Shown here in pieces: positions 35,523 to 44,123 of a stretch of 64,000 nucleotides of DNA. The stretch spans positions 59,297-123,296 of the forward strand of contig CAMQYL010000003.1 of NCBI GenBank assembly GCA_947039275.1, read 5' to 3'. The notes below the pieces were generated by a model. It was not told where the DNA came from. It saw only the letters and a program-made list of their open reading frames with translations, and ran no database searches. The position numbers and the translations under genes were made by a program. Origin of the DNA: Amulumruptor sp947039275 (GTDB lineage: Bacteria; Bacteroidota; Bacteroidia; Bacteroidales; Muribaculaceae). The stretch's first letter is position 1, and each line of letters starts with the position of its first letter.

Positions 35523-36806
35523 TTGCGGAAAAAGAGACTCATATCATTTCTGGTAGTCATTGCCGTAGCAGTGGGCTGTGGCACTGCACGTGTCAATGCC
35601 GCAGGTATGGATACCTCTCAGCGGATTTTTGCTCCGTCATTTTCAGCATTGCAGGTCGAGGTAGACGGTGCACCGCTCGTGCCGCCCGTCATATATCTCA
35701 ACACCAACGACCGTATCACCATCAAATTTGACGAACGAGCCGACGATATACGTTACATGCGCTATGAAATCATATCGTGTGACAGCGACTGGCGACCATC
35801 GCAATTGATAGAATCGGAGTACATCGACGGCTTCAATGACGGACACGTGACCGATTACGAGATGTCATCGCTCACGCCTACCAATTATGTGCACTATGTC
35901 ATACGCGTCCCCAATGATGAGATACGTATCATACGGCCAGGCAACTATCTTCTGAGGGTATTTGATGAAGATGACCGCGACACGACGCTCCTCCAGGCTC
36001 GGTTTTATGTGGTAAGCCAAGAGGTCGGTATTGGTGCGGAGGTCACATCCCGCACTGACATCGACACCAACAATGCCCACCAGCAGCTCATTGTCAACGT
36101 CAATACCGACAAGGTCAAGGGTGTGGAAAACTACTTCAACGAATTCAAGCTCGTAGCGATACAAAACGGACGCACTGACAACGCAGTCACCCTGTCGCGC
36201 CCCTCGCGCATCGACGGTCATACGCTCGTATATGACCATGCGCGACCGCTCATCTTCCCCGCCGGAAACGAGTACCGCCGCTTTGAGACAGTAGCCGACA
36301 AGTATCCCGGCATGGGAGTGGACCATATCGTATGGGAAGACCCTTATCCGCATTATGTACTCTATGCCGATGGCTCTCGTCGCTATGACCCCTACCTATA
36401 CGACCAGACCCAATTCGGGCACTATGTGGTCAGGAACGATGCTGTATTGGACTCTGATTCGCAAGCCAAATACACCATTGTGCATTTCACACTTAAAGAG
36501 CCACAACGGATTGACGGCGACTATTACATTGAAGGCGATCTCACCGACCGCCGTTTCAGCCCCGACAACCGTATGGTGTTCAATCCTGATACCCAGGCAT
36601 ATGAAGCAGCATTGCTGCTCAAACAAGGCTCATATAACTATCAATACCTGTTCGTGCCGACAGGCATACAAAGGGGGTTGACCCAGACAGTCGAAGGTGA
36701 CAAATACGAGACAGTCAACCAATACACCATACTCGTCTACCACCGAGGTCCAATGGACCGTGCCGACTCGCTCATAGGCGCAGCCACCGTCACATCAGGA
36801 CTCTGA
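35523..36806 (+). CDS. DUF5103 / type IX secretion plug-like protein
   Basis: Exported beta-rich protein of 427 residues matching the DUF5103 family, members of which include the plug partner of the SprA translocon of the type IX secretion system. The signal peptide (RLISFLVVIAVAVGCG) begins right at the TTG codon 35523; the next in-frame ATG lies after it, so TTG is the likely start. Characteristic parts are NTNDRITIKFDE, YEIISCDSDWRPSQL, GNYLLRVF and YNYQYLFVPT. No other T9SS gene is in the window. A lipoprotein reading of VAVGC is possible. Confidence 0.85.
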   Translation: MRKKRLISFLVVIAVAVGCGTARVNAAGMDTSQRIFAPSFSALQVEVDGAPLVPPVIYLNTNDRITIKFDERADDIRYMRYEIISCDSDWRPSQLIESEYIDGFNDGHVTDYEMSSLTPTNYVHYVIRVPNDEIRIIRPGNYLLRVFDEDDRDTTLLQARFYVVSQEVGIGAEVTSRTDIDTNNAHQQLIVNVNTDKVKGVENYFNEFKLVAIQNGRTDNAVTLSRPSRIDGHTLVYDHARPLIFPAGNEYRRFETVADKYPGMGVDHIVWEDPYPHYVLYADGSRRYDPYLYDQTQFGHYVVRNDAVLDSDSQAKYTIVHFTLKEPQRIDGDYYIEGDLTDRRFSPDNRMVFNPDTQAYEAALLLKQGSYNYQYLFVPTGIQRGLTQTVEGDKYETVNQYTILVYHRGPMDRADSLIGAATVTSGL

Positions 36807-36824
36807 CAAAATATCCATCCACTA

Positions 36825-37430
36825 ATGACCGAAAGCCACGAAGAAATCATGCTTGACATACAAAACGTACTCGTAAGTCTTGATCTCGCCGAGAGATTTT
36901 TCTGCTGCGACCTCGACAGCTGCCACGGCGAATGCTGCATCGAGGGCGATGCCGGAGCCCCGATAACCAAAGCGGAATACGAACGTCTCAAACGTCTCAC
37001 CCATCAGGTGTGGGACAACCTGCTCCCACAGGCTCAGGCAGAGATAGACCGCAGCGGCGTAGGTTATATCGACGAAGAAGGCGATTTGGTCACGAGCATC
37101 GTAGACGGCAAGAATTGCGTATTCACCTGCTACGGACCCGACGGCATGTGCCAGTGCGCCCTCGAGAAAGCCTACCGCGAGGGCAAGACCGACTTCCGCA
37201 AGCCCATCTCCTGCTACCTCTACCCCGTCCGCATCACCGAGTACCCCACATTCACAGCCGTCAACTACCACCGCTGGAAAATCTGCCGCCCCGCCGAAAA
37301 GCTCGGCAGAAAGCTCGGCATCCGCCTTTACCAATTCCTCAAAGAGCCCCTCACCGCCCGCTTCGGCGAAGCCTGGTACGCCGAACTCGCCGAAGCCTGC
37401 GAAGCCTACCTCGCCGACACTGCAAATTAA
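36825..37430 (+). CDS. DUF3109 family cysteine-rich protein
   Basis: Cytosolic protein of 201 residues matching DUF3109. Cysteines are at 27, 28, 33, 37, 38, 98, 102, 109, 111, 130 and 154. The motif CCDLDSCHGECC is followed by NCVFTCYGPDGMCQC and ISCYLYPVRI. The layout resembles the YkgJ-type zinc/iron-chelating domain, so metal binding is likely. The biochemical role is unknown. It starts 18 bases after the plug-like gene. Codon use shifts to very C-rich toward the 3' end, then drops sharply in the next gene. Confidence 0.85.
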   Translation: MTESHEEIMLDIQNVLVSLDLAERFFCCDLDSCHGECCIEGDAGAPITKAEYERLKRLTHQVWDNLLPQAQAEIDRSGVGYIDEEGDLVTSIVDGKNCVFTCYGPDGMCQCALEKAYREGKTDFRKPISCYLYPVRITEYPTFTAVNYHRWKICRPAEKLGRKLGIRLYQFLKEPLTARFGEAWYAELAEACEAYLADTAN

Positions 37431-37466
37431 TCACCTTCAAACATCAACTATACAATATTAATTCAC

Positions 37467-38579
37467 ATGTATATACTCGACTCCACGACTAATACCCTTC
37501 AAAAAGCAGAAATTTGTAAATTTAAAGATTTAAATCTTAAAGAACGGGAACATCTTCAGGAATGGATTGCCAACGAACCTACATCTCTTGGTGAAGACTT
37601 ATTGATAATTCAGAAAGAATTTGATGGTTTTCCCGACACAAGAGAGCGACTTGATCTTCTCGCTCTTGATGAGAAAGGACATCTCGTAATAATCGAGAAC
37701 AAACTTGATGACTCGGGCAGAGATGTAACTTGGCAAGCCATCAAATATGCCTCTTACTGTGCGAGTCTCACAAAAGAACAAATTATCTCCATTTTTCAAA
37801 AGCATCTTGGTCCAGAAAAAGATGCGCGGAAAGTCCTATCGGATTTCTTTAATGAGGTCGATCTTGATGAGATAGAACTCAATCCTGAAAATTCACAACG
37901 AATTATCTTTGTTGCTGCAAACTTCCGTAAAGAAGTTACGTCTTCTGTACTATGGCTTTCAAATTTCGGTCTTAAAATCAAATGCTTTAAGGTCACACCA
38001 TATTTATATAATGGGCGCATTCTTATTGATTTTGATCAGATTATCCCTGTGAAAGATGCAGAGGATTATACCATCAAAATGGTCTCTAAGAAGCAAGAGG
38101 CATCGCAAACAGCAGAGGCGTCAATACAACGTCGCAATGACCGCCATGCCTTTTGGATAGGGTTTATTGAATACAATAAGCTTCACAGCGGTCTGTTTGC
38201 CTCATCCACGGGTTCACACGATGGTTGGCTTATGAAATCTCTCGGCACTTCTGGAATTGCCATTTCTGTCATCGTCAACAAAGATGTCATCAAGACTGAA
38301 GTTACAATTAATAGCGGTGATAAAGATTATAATAAGGAGGCATTCGATTTCTTACAGTCACATAAAGAAGATATTGAAAAATCCCTCATTCAATATCCTT
38401 TACTATGGTTACGTAATGATGATCGAATCATGTGCAATATCCGGACAGAAAAGCCAGGACTATCATATAGCAATCCAGAGCACAGGAAAGAAATATATGA
38501 TTTCTTAATGACCTCGACAAAAAATTTCTATAATGTTTTCCATCCATTAGTACGCAAATATATAAATGGGTCCAAGTAA
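37467..38579 (+). CDS. PD-(D/E)XK nuclease-like protein with DUF4268 domain
   Basis: Soluble protein of 370 residues. The N-terminal part has a clear PD-(D/E)XK core: Asp63 in RLDLLALDEKG, then Glu77 and Lys79 in VIIENKL, and Gln90 in WQAIKYASYC, the arrangement of restriction-type and RecB-like nucleases. The C-terminal half (about 210-365) fits DUF4268. No partner methylase is visible. The gene is markedly AT-richer than its neighbours and starts 36 bases after the C-rich DUF3109 gene, so it is probably acquired. A role in defence or repair is inferred from the fold, not shown. Confidence 0.8.
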   Translation: MYILDSTTNTLQKAEICKFKDLNLKEREHLQEWIANEPTSLGEDLLIIQKEFDGFPDTRERLDLLALDEKGHLVIIENKLDDSGRDVTWQAIKYASYCASLTKEQIISIFQKHLGPEKDARKVLSDFFNEVDLDEIELNPENSQRIIFVAANFRKEVTSSVLWLSNFGLKIKCFKVTPYLYNGRILIDFDQIIPVKDAEDYTIKMVSKKQEASQTAEASIQRRNDRHAFWIGFIEYNKLHSGLFASSTGSHDGWLMKSLGTSGIAISVIVNKDVIKTEVTINSGDKDYNKEAFDFLQSHKEDIEKSLIQYPLLWLRNDDRIMCNIRTEKPGLSYSNPEHRKEIYDFLMTSTKNFYNVFHPLVRKYINGSK

Positions 38580-38657
38580 TGGAAATCTCTCTCATATAGG
38601 AAGTATAACTCTACAAGCACAATTCAACCTACGTTAACCTATACTTTATCATGGATT

Positions 38658-39248
38658 ATGACATCAGACTTAAAGACTAGACAGTATATTTTGCGAAATG
38701 ATTTGATCTCTGAGGTTGAGAATTATCTTGGGTATGCTGAAGACATTCACTCTGATAATATTTCTGTCAACGAAAAAACCTTAGAAGTAGACTTCCGTTC
38801 TCACCATGATGATGAGAGCAAACCTGATGTGGAATATTATGACGTTTCAGACCTAATCCAGAGAAAAGGTCTATGGTTCAAACCAAATACAAAGGCAATC
38901 GAGGCTGTCGTGCAAACCTATCTTCCAAGTCCAAATATCAAAGATAAATTTGATGAATGGTGCGAATCTATTAGATCTTTCCTTGTCACAGAACAGCCAT
39001 CCACTTTACAATCGTGCCGTTTCTCGATTGGAACATGTAATTTCGGACTTAGTTGTTTTGACGAGCAAAAAAATCCGATAGAAGAGGGAGGTGATTTGAC
39101 ATACGAGGATGAAATGGACGATGAATGGGAAACTGTTGATATTATTCCGATGCGCAAAGCTGTTTCAAAGACTTATTCCGGATATAGTATATCAGCATAT
39201 AAGTTAACAAAACTCATTCTCAATTATATAGATCCAATCTGTCCCTAA
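38658..39248 (+). CDS. Unrecognised hypothetical protein, 196 aa
   Basis: Acidic soluble protein beginning MTSDLKTRQYILRNDLISE, with an Asp/Glu-rich stretch (DLTYEDEMDDEWETV, about 148-162). Also visible are LQSCRFSIGTCNFGLSCF with three cysteines. No signal peptide or membrane helix. I recognise no family. It is AT-rich like the preceding nuclease-like gene (78-base gap), and the two probably arrived together; it could be a partner or an independent cargo gene. Confidence 0.65.
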   Translation: MTSDLKTRQYILRNDLISEVENYLGYAEDIHSDNISVNEKTLEVDFRSHHDDESKPDVEYYDVSDLIQRKGLWFKPNTKAIEAVVQTYLPSPNIKDKFDEWCESIRSFLVTEQPSTLQSCRFSIGTCNFGLSCFDEQKNPIEEGGDLTYEDEMDDEWETVDIIPMRKAVSKTYSGYSISAYKLTKLILNYIDPICP

Positions 39249-39281
39249 TTTCAGTCGTTAAAGACATCAATTAGTGGCTGG

Positions 39282-40592
39282 ATGAGTGGCAGCTCGCATA
39301 GGAAACTTGTAGGGGACAGTCTGTGGCTTTATGCGCGGATGGGAGTCCTGATGGTGCTCAATCTGTGGACGGTGCGTCTGCTGGTTGAGGCTATGGGAAT
39401 TGACGGCTATGGGGCATGGAGTCTGGTGGTGAGCGTGGTGTTGGTGTGGTCGTTTCTCGGCGATATTGTCGGAGATGCCATCATGCGCTATGTCAGCGTG
39501 GCTTTGGGACGCGGAGACGGCGAGAAACGGCTGTCATCGATATTCAAAGTATTTGCGAGGCTGTATGTATCGGCTGACCTTGTCATGGTGATCATGTCAT
39601 CAACCATAGGGTATCTGTGGCTGACCCATGAGGCAGATATAGCCCCGGCGGCCAAGACCGCAGTCATGCAGACCTTTTTTATCGTCATCGCGATGCAGAT
39701 GGTCAAGGCTCTTAATGTGCCGTTTTTGTCATATCTCGTTGCCAAGGAACGGTTTCGCAAATATGTCATGTTATCGCTTGCCGAAGGGATTGGCACCTTT
39801 GGTACAGCATGGGTGCTGACATACACGCCTCAATCTTCTGCACTTATCAACTATGCGTGGATGTTGGTAGTGGTGGAAGCTGCCATATTAATCACATACA
39901 TTATATGTTGCCGCAGCGAGATAGACTTCCGATTATCATGGCGGCTTGACGATGACGACCTCCGACTGATGCGCGAAAGCGTCAGATACATAGCATGGCT
40001 GATTATCGGAGGCGCAGCCGTCATCGTGTGGACTCAGGGGATGAACATTGCTGTCAATAGCATATATGGCATCGAAGCCACGGCGGCATGCGCCATTGCA
40101 ATGGGACTTCTGACGCGACTACGTGGGTTTTGTGCCAATGTACAGCGAGCCGTGCAACCACGGCTGATGAAACTATATAGTGCAGGGAGCAAAAGAGAAC
40201 TGAAAACATTGCTGCGTGACTATCTCATCATATCGCTTGCCATAATCTCAGCGATATGCGTGCCGCTGTATATCTATGCCTCCGAGCTGCTGAGCCTGTG
40301 GCTGACAACCGTACCACCGATGACAGTAGCTATGACACGAGTTGTCATACTGTCGGCATGGATAGTCATCTTTGAAGTACCACTTAATGCCATAATACAC
40401 GCATCGGGTCGCATAAAGAAGTTCGAGATAGCCGAGGGCAGTGTCTTATTGATGATAGTGCCACTTTTTTGTCTGACATCCATCCTGACAGGCGCAGACG
40501 CAGTGACAGCCTTTGCCTCACAGTTAGCCGTAATAGCCATTGCATTAGCCATCCGCGCCACCGTCGCGTACAGATTCATCAATCGGTTGTAA
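39282..40592 (+). CDS. Polysaccharide flippase (Wzx/MATE-like)
   Basis: Membrane protein of 436 residues with about twelve hydrophobic helices, of the oligosaccharide flippase group that turns lipid-linked glycans over the inner membrane. The N-terminal YARMGVLMVLNLWTVRLLV and DGYGAWSLVVSVV are typical, as is the amphipathic VQRAVQPRLMKLYSAG in the middle. No glycosyltransferase or polymerase gene is adjacent, so it is isolated from its pathway. A GTAGGGAC palindrome begins 3 bases after the stop. Confidence 0.88.
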   Translation: MSGSSHRKLVGDSLWLYARMGVLMVLNLWTVRLLVEAMGIDGYGAWSLVVSVVLVWSFLGDIVGDAIMRYVSVALGRGDGEKRLSSIFKVFARLYVSADLVMVIMSSTIGYLWLTHEADIAPAAKTAVMQTFFIVIAMQMVKALNVPFLSYLVAKERFRKYVMLSLAEGIGTFGTAWVLTYTPQSSALINYAWMLVVVEAAILITYIICCRSEIDFRLSWRLDDDDLRLMRESVRYIAWLIIGGAAVIVWTQGMNIAVNSIYGIEATAACAIAMGLLTRLRGFCANVQRAVQPRLMKLYSAGSKRELKTLLRDYLIISLAIISAICVPLYIYASELLSLWLTTVPPMTVAMTRVVILSAWIVIFEVPLNAIIHASGRIKKFEIAEGSVLLMIVPLFCLTSILTGADAVTAFASQLAVIAIALAIRATVAYRFINRL

Positions 40593-40595
40593 AAC

Positions 40596-40680
40596 TTGTA
40601 GGGACATGCCTTTGGCATGTAGATGTGGCATATATATGCACTCTCATATCATCATACATGCCAAAGGCATGTCCCTACAA
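40596..40680. repeat. REP-like palindrome, ATGCC type, copy 3
   Basis: Arms 40596-40621 and 40655-40680 are exact 26-base reverse complements that carry the inner hairpin ACATGCC/GGCATGT. The 33-base centre differs from the GC-rich copies. It starts 3 bases after the flippase stop. Confidence 0.85.
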
Positions 40681-40774
40681 TAGGAGATAATGGCTACATG
40701 GTAACGAGCCACATGCCAAAACCATTTTGGCATGTGGTTTGTTAGTTTTTCAGTAACAAGTCACACTCTTCATC

Positions 40775-43366
40775 ATGAATTTCAACAATTTTACCATTAA
40801 GTCTCAGGAGGCAATCCAAAAGGCTGTCGACATAGCCAAAGGCAATGGCCAGCAGTCCATCGAACCCGTCCACCTGCTTAAGGGAGTAATGACCGAGGGA
40901 GACTCCCTGATAAAGTTCCTGTTTCAGAAAGTAGGAGCCAACCTGTCACAGCTATCTGACAGAGTTGACAATGCTATCGCGTCTCTGCCAAAGGTCAGCG
41001 GAGGCGAACCGTATCTGAGCCGCGAGTCAAACGATGTGCTCCAGAAAGCTCTTGACGTATCAAAGAAGATGGGCGACCAGTATGTCACCCTCGAAGCCCT
41101 GCTAACTGCCATCTATCAGGTCAACAGCTCTGCCTCGACCATCCTTAAGGACATGGGTCTCAACGAAAAAGAGCTTGAGGCTGCAATCAACGAGCTGCGA
41201 AAAGGCAAGAAAGCCACCGACCAAAGTGCAGAAGACACCTACAATGCACTCAGCAAATATGCCATCAACCTCAACGAACGTGCCCGTTCAGGCAAACTCG
41301 ACCCTGTAATCGGACGTGACGAGGAGATACGCCGCGTGCTCCAGATTCTGAGCCGCCGTACTAAAAACAACCCTATGCTAATAGGCGAGCCAGGCACAGG
41401 TAAGACCGCAATAGCCGAAGGTCTCGCCCAGCGCATAGTGCGTGGCGATGTCCCCGAAAACCTCCGCACCAAGCAGATATTCTCGCTTGACATGGGTGCT
41501 CTCGTGGCAGGTGCCAAATATAAAGGTGAATTTGAGGAACGACTCAAAGCCATCGTCAACGAAGTCACACAGAGCGACGGCGAAATCATCCTCTTCATTG
41601 ACGAAATCCATACCCTCGTGGGCGCTGGTAAAGGCGAAGGTGCAATGGATGCCGCAAACATCCTCAAACCTGCCCTGGCGCGTGGCGAACTCCGCAGCAT
41701 CGGTGCCACCACTCTTGACGAATATCAGAAATATTTTGAAAAAGACAAGGCACTCGAACGCCGCTTCCAGAAAGTGATGGTCAACGAGCCTGACGAGGCA
41801 AGTGCCATTGCCATACTTCGTGGACTTAAGGAGCGTTACGAGAACCACCACAAGGTGCGCATCCGTGACGAGGCGATTATCGCAGCCGTAACTCTCTCGG
41901 AGCGTTACATAACCGACCGTTTCCTCCCCGACAAAGCCATCGACCTCATCGACGAGGCAGCATCAAAGCTCCGTCTGGAAACAGACTCTGTACCTCAGGC
42001 AATCGACGACATCACCCGTCAGATAGCTCAGAAAGAGATAGAACGCGAGGCTATCAAGCGCGAGGGCGATGAAGCCAAGGTTAAGGAAATCGAGAAAGAA
42101 CTCGCCACGATGCGCGAGGAGGAGTCGGAATACACCGCCAAGTGGAAAGCCGAGAAAGACCTTATCAACCGCATCCAGCAGAACAAGATAGACATTGAGC
42201 AACTCAACTTCGAGGCTGACAAGGCGGAGCGTGACGGCGACTATGCCCGCGTAGCCGAAATCCGCTACAGCCAGATCCAGCAGAAGGAGAAGGAAATCAC
42301 CGAAATCCAGGAACAGCTGAAAATGATGCAGGGCGACAAGGCTCTCATCAAAGAAGAGGTTGATTCAGAGGATATAGCCGATGTCGTATCGCGCTGGACT
42401 GGCATACCTGTCAACAAGATGGTACAGAGCGAGAAAGAGAAACTGCTCCACCTTGAGGCTGAGCTTCACAACCGTGTCGTAGGTCAGGACGAGGCAATCG
42501 CCGCCATAGCCGACGCAGTGCGCCGCAGCCGTGCCGGACTCAACGACCCGCGCCGCCCTATCGGCTCGTTCATCTTCCTCGGCACCACGGGTGTCGGCAA
42601 GACGGAGCTTGCCAAGGCTCTGGCTGAGTACCTGTTTGACGACGAGAACATGATGACCCGTATCGACATGAGCGAGTATCAGGAGAAACACGCTGTGAGC
42701 AGACTCGTCGGAGCGCCTCCCGGATACGTCGGTTATGACGAGGGCGGACAGCTGACCGAGGCAGTGCGCCGCAAGCCCTACTCCGTAGTGCTGTTTGACG
42801 AGATCGAGAAGGCACACCCCGATGTGTTCAACATCCTGTTGCAAGTGCTTGATGATGGTCGTCTGACCGACAACAAGGGTCGTCTGGTCAACTTCAAGAA
42901 CACCATCATCATCATGACCTCCAACATGGGATCGAACGTAATCCGCGAAAACCTCGCCGGACTCACCCCCGAAAACCGTGACGAGAAGATCGAAGGCACT
43001 AAGGAGCAGGTATTGGAGATGCTCAAGCAGACCATCCGTCCCGAGTTCCTCAACCGTATCGACGAAATCATCATGTTCACCCCGCTCAACGAGGCAGAAA
43101 TCGAAGAAATCGTCGGGTTGCAGATCCAGAGCATCAAGAAGATGCTTGCCAACAACGGCGTGACCCTCAAAGTCACCCCCGAAGCTGTCAAGCTCCTCGC
43201 CCGCGAAGGCTACGACCCCGAATTTGGTGCACGTCCTGTCAAGCGAGTAATCCACCGTCAGGTCCTCAACCGCCTCTCCAAGGACATCCTCGCCCAGAAA
43301 GTCGACAAAGACAAACCCATAGTCATCGACGTAGACACCGACGACAACCTCGTATTCGCCAACTGA
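40775..43366 (+). CDS. clpB: ClpB disaggregase
   Basis: Hexameric AAA+ chaperone of 863 residues that rescues aggregated protein with DnaK. The N-domain (about 1-145) begins FNNFTIKSQEAIQKA. NBD1 has Walker A GEPGTGKT near 204-211 and Walker B IILFIDEIH. The long coiled-coil M-domain spans about 400-525. NBD2 has Walker A GTTGVGKT near 604 and Walker B VVLFDEIEKAH, then MTSNMGS. The presence of the M-domain and the absence of an IGF/ClpP loop separate it from ClpA/ClpC. I do not see a clear heat-shock promoter. It is followed by a hairpin terminator. Confidence 0.97.
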   Translation: MNFNNFTIKSQEAIQKAVDIAKGNGQQSIEPVHLLKGVMTEGDSLIKFLFQKVGANLSQLSDRVDNAIASLPKVSGGEPYLSRESNDVLQKALDVSKKMGDQYVTLEALLTAIYQVNSSASTILKDMGLNEKELEAAINELRKGKKATDQSAEDTYNALSKYAINLNERARSGKLDPVIGRDEEIRRVLQILSRRTKNNPMLIGEPGTGKTAIAEGLAQRIVRGDVPENLRTKQIFSLDMGALVAGAKYKGEFEERLKAIVNEVTQSDGEIILFIDEIHTLVGAGKGEGAMDAANILKPALARGELRSIGATTLDEYQKYFEKDKALERRFQKVMVNEPDEASAIAILRGLKERYENHHKVRIRDEAIIAAVTLSERYITDRFLPDKAIDLIDEAASKLRLETDSVPQAIDDITRQIAQKEIEREAIKREGDEAKVKEIEKELATMREEESEYTAKWKAEKDLINRIQQNKIDIEQLNFEADKAERDGDYARVAEIRYSQIQQKEKEITEIQEQLKMMQGDKALIKEEVDSEDIADVVSRWTGIPVNKMVQSEKEKLLHLEAELHNRVVGQDEAIAAIADAVRRSRAGLNDPRRPIGSFIFLGTTGVGKTELAKALAEYLFDDENMMTRIDMSEYQEKHAVSRLVGAPPGYVGYDEGGQLTEAVRRKPYSVVLFDEIEKAHPDVFNILLQVLDDGRLTDNKGRLVNFKNTIIIMTSNMGSNVIRENLAGLTPENRDEKIEGTKEQVLEMLKQTIRPEFLNRIDEIIMFTPLNEAEIEEIVGLQIQSIKKMLANNGVTLKVTPEAVKLLAREGYDPEFGARPVKRVIHRQVLNRLSKDILAQKVDKDKPIVIDVDTDDNLVFAN

Positions 43367-43389
43367 TTCAATCCCATCCCCCATAACAC

Positions 43390-43422
43390 TGAGGTGGCAA
43401 CTCCTAACGAGCTGCCACCTCA
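43390..43422 (+). terminator. clpB terminator
   Basis: Ten-base stem TGAGGTGGCA (43390-43399) with TGCCACCTCA (43413-43422) followed by TTTT, 23 bases after the clpB stop. Confidence 0.75.
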
Positions 43423-43440
43423 TTTTCCAACCAAACATCC

Positions 43441-43468
43441 GAAATATATTTATTGAAATATATTTATT
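43441..43468 (+). repeat. Two 14-base tandem repeats
   Basis: GAAATATATTTATT occurs twice back to back (43441-43454 and 43455-43468), the second followed by AA. Confidence 0.7.
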
Positions 43469-43479
43469 AAAGAGTACTT

Positions 43480-43582
43480 GAGAGCGTTGCAGAACTCACA
43501 AAATTGCAGTACTATATGTAGGGCCGCGACCTGTCGCGACCGCGAACACATTGATAGAAATTGGGAGTTTTGCAACACTCTC
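43480..43582. repeat. Imperfect inverted repeat around a half REP-like element
   Basis: 18-base arms 43480-43497 and 43565-43582 are reverse complements with two mismatches (GAGAGCGTTGC.. and ..GCAACACTCTC). Inside, 43518-43541 is a single arm of the GTAGGG family (GTAGGGCCGCGACC then GTCGCGACC). This may be a decayed MITE-like unit. Confidence 0.55.
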
Positions 43583-43723
43583 GTCAGGTTTAACTATGTC
43601 ACAATAAGTATGATGAAATTTTCCTATAATAAATATCATAGATTACCCACTTAAAGATGAACGTTAGGAATGGCCGATCAACGAACAACTCATCAAAAAC
43701 AGTAAAATAAACTCCACCCACAT

Positions 43724-43749
43724 TAAAGTGGTCAAAATTGACCACTTTA
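43724..43749. terminator. Hairpin between clpB and the 66-aa gene
   Basis: Perfect 12-base stem TAAAGTGGTCAA/TTGACCACTTTA with a two-base loop, in AT-rich sequence 53 bases beyond the end of the minus-strand gene. It probably terminates that gene. Confidence 0.55.
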
Positions 43750-43802
43750 TAATTATATTAAGTTAAGAGGCTTTTCAACACTCTAATAAAATAAACGGAA
43801 GT

Positions 43803-44003
43803 TTACTCTTTCTGTTTCTTGGTGGCGTACACGGTGAGATACAGACCCACGGCGGTAGATGAAAGTATCATCGGCAGGTTGGTATTGTCATAGACAATCG
43901 CCTGTATCAACCAATACAAACCGCATAGAGCCGATATTATCCCGGCAACAAAGCAAATTGATTTGCCCGTTACAACAATGCGGCTGTTTTTCCTGATTTC
44001 CAT
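43803..44003 (-). CDS. Small membrane protein, 66 aa
   Basis: Two hydrophobic helices (about 15-36 ICFVAGIISALCGLYWLI and 43-60 LPMILSSTAVGLYLTVYA) with basic ends (MEIRKNSRI, ATKKQKE). This is the shape of a real two-helix inner-membrane protein, and it has a hairpin behind it. I cannot place it in a family. It lies downstream of the GlmU-like gene with a REP-like palindrome between them. Confidence 0.6.
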   Translation of the reverse strand: MEIRKNSRIVVTGKSICFVAGIISALCGLYWLIQAIVYDNTNLPMILSSTAVGLYLTVYATKKQKE

Positions 44004-44024
44004 AATTGCTGTTTTGATTCATTC

Positions 44025-44116
44025 ATTGTAGGGACATGCCGTGGCATGTCCACCTCTCAGACGATGCATATATCACCTTTGCTGCATGCGGACATGCCAC
44101 GGCATGTCCCTACAAT
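44025..44116. repeat. REP-like palindrome, ATGCC type, copy 4
   Basis: Arms 44025-44051 and 44090-44116 are exact 27-base reverse complements, with the inner hairpin ACATGCC/GGCATGT. The 38-base centre differs from the other copies. It lies 7 bases beyond the stop of the minus-strand GlmU-like gene. Confidence 0.85.
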
Positions 44117-44123
44117 CTGACAA

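Larger units (their letters stand above)
43367..43802. other. Convergent intergenic region with several repeats
   Basis: No gene in 436 bases. It holds the clpB terminator hairpin (43390-43422), two 14-base tandem copies of GAAATATATTTATT (43441-43468), an 18-base near-inverted repeat pair around half a REP-like element (43480-43582), and a second hairpin (43724-43749). The sequence is AT-rich and looks like a collecting site for short repeats. Confidence 0.6.

Noticed and set aside
40596..40680. CRISPR-like repeat
   Set aside because: Only one palindrome at this site, with no regularly spaced direct repeats.
42365..43438. Long minus-strand open frame (357 aa) over clpB
   Set aside because: It is the complement of the clpB NBD2 region; composition is that of a shadow frame and there is no promoter or known domain.
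43590..43800. Possible toxin-antitoxin or small gene in the AT-rich gap
   Set aside because: No open frame of protein-like composition; only repeats and hairpins.
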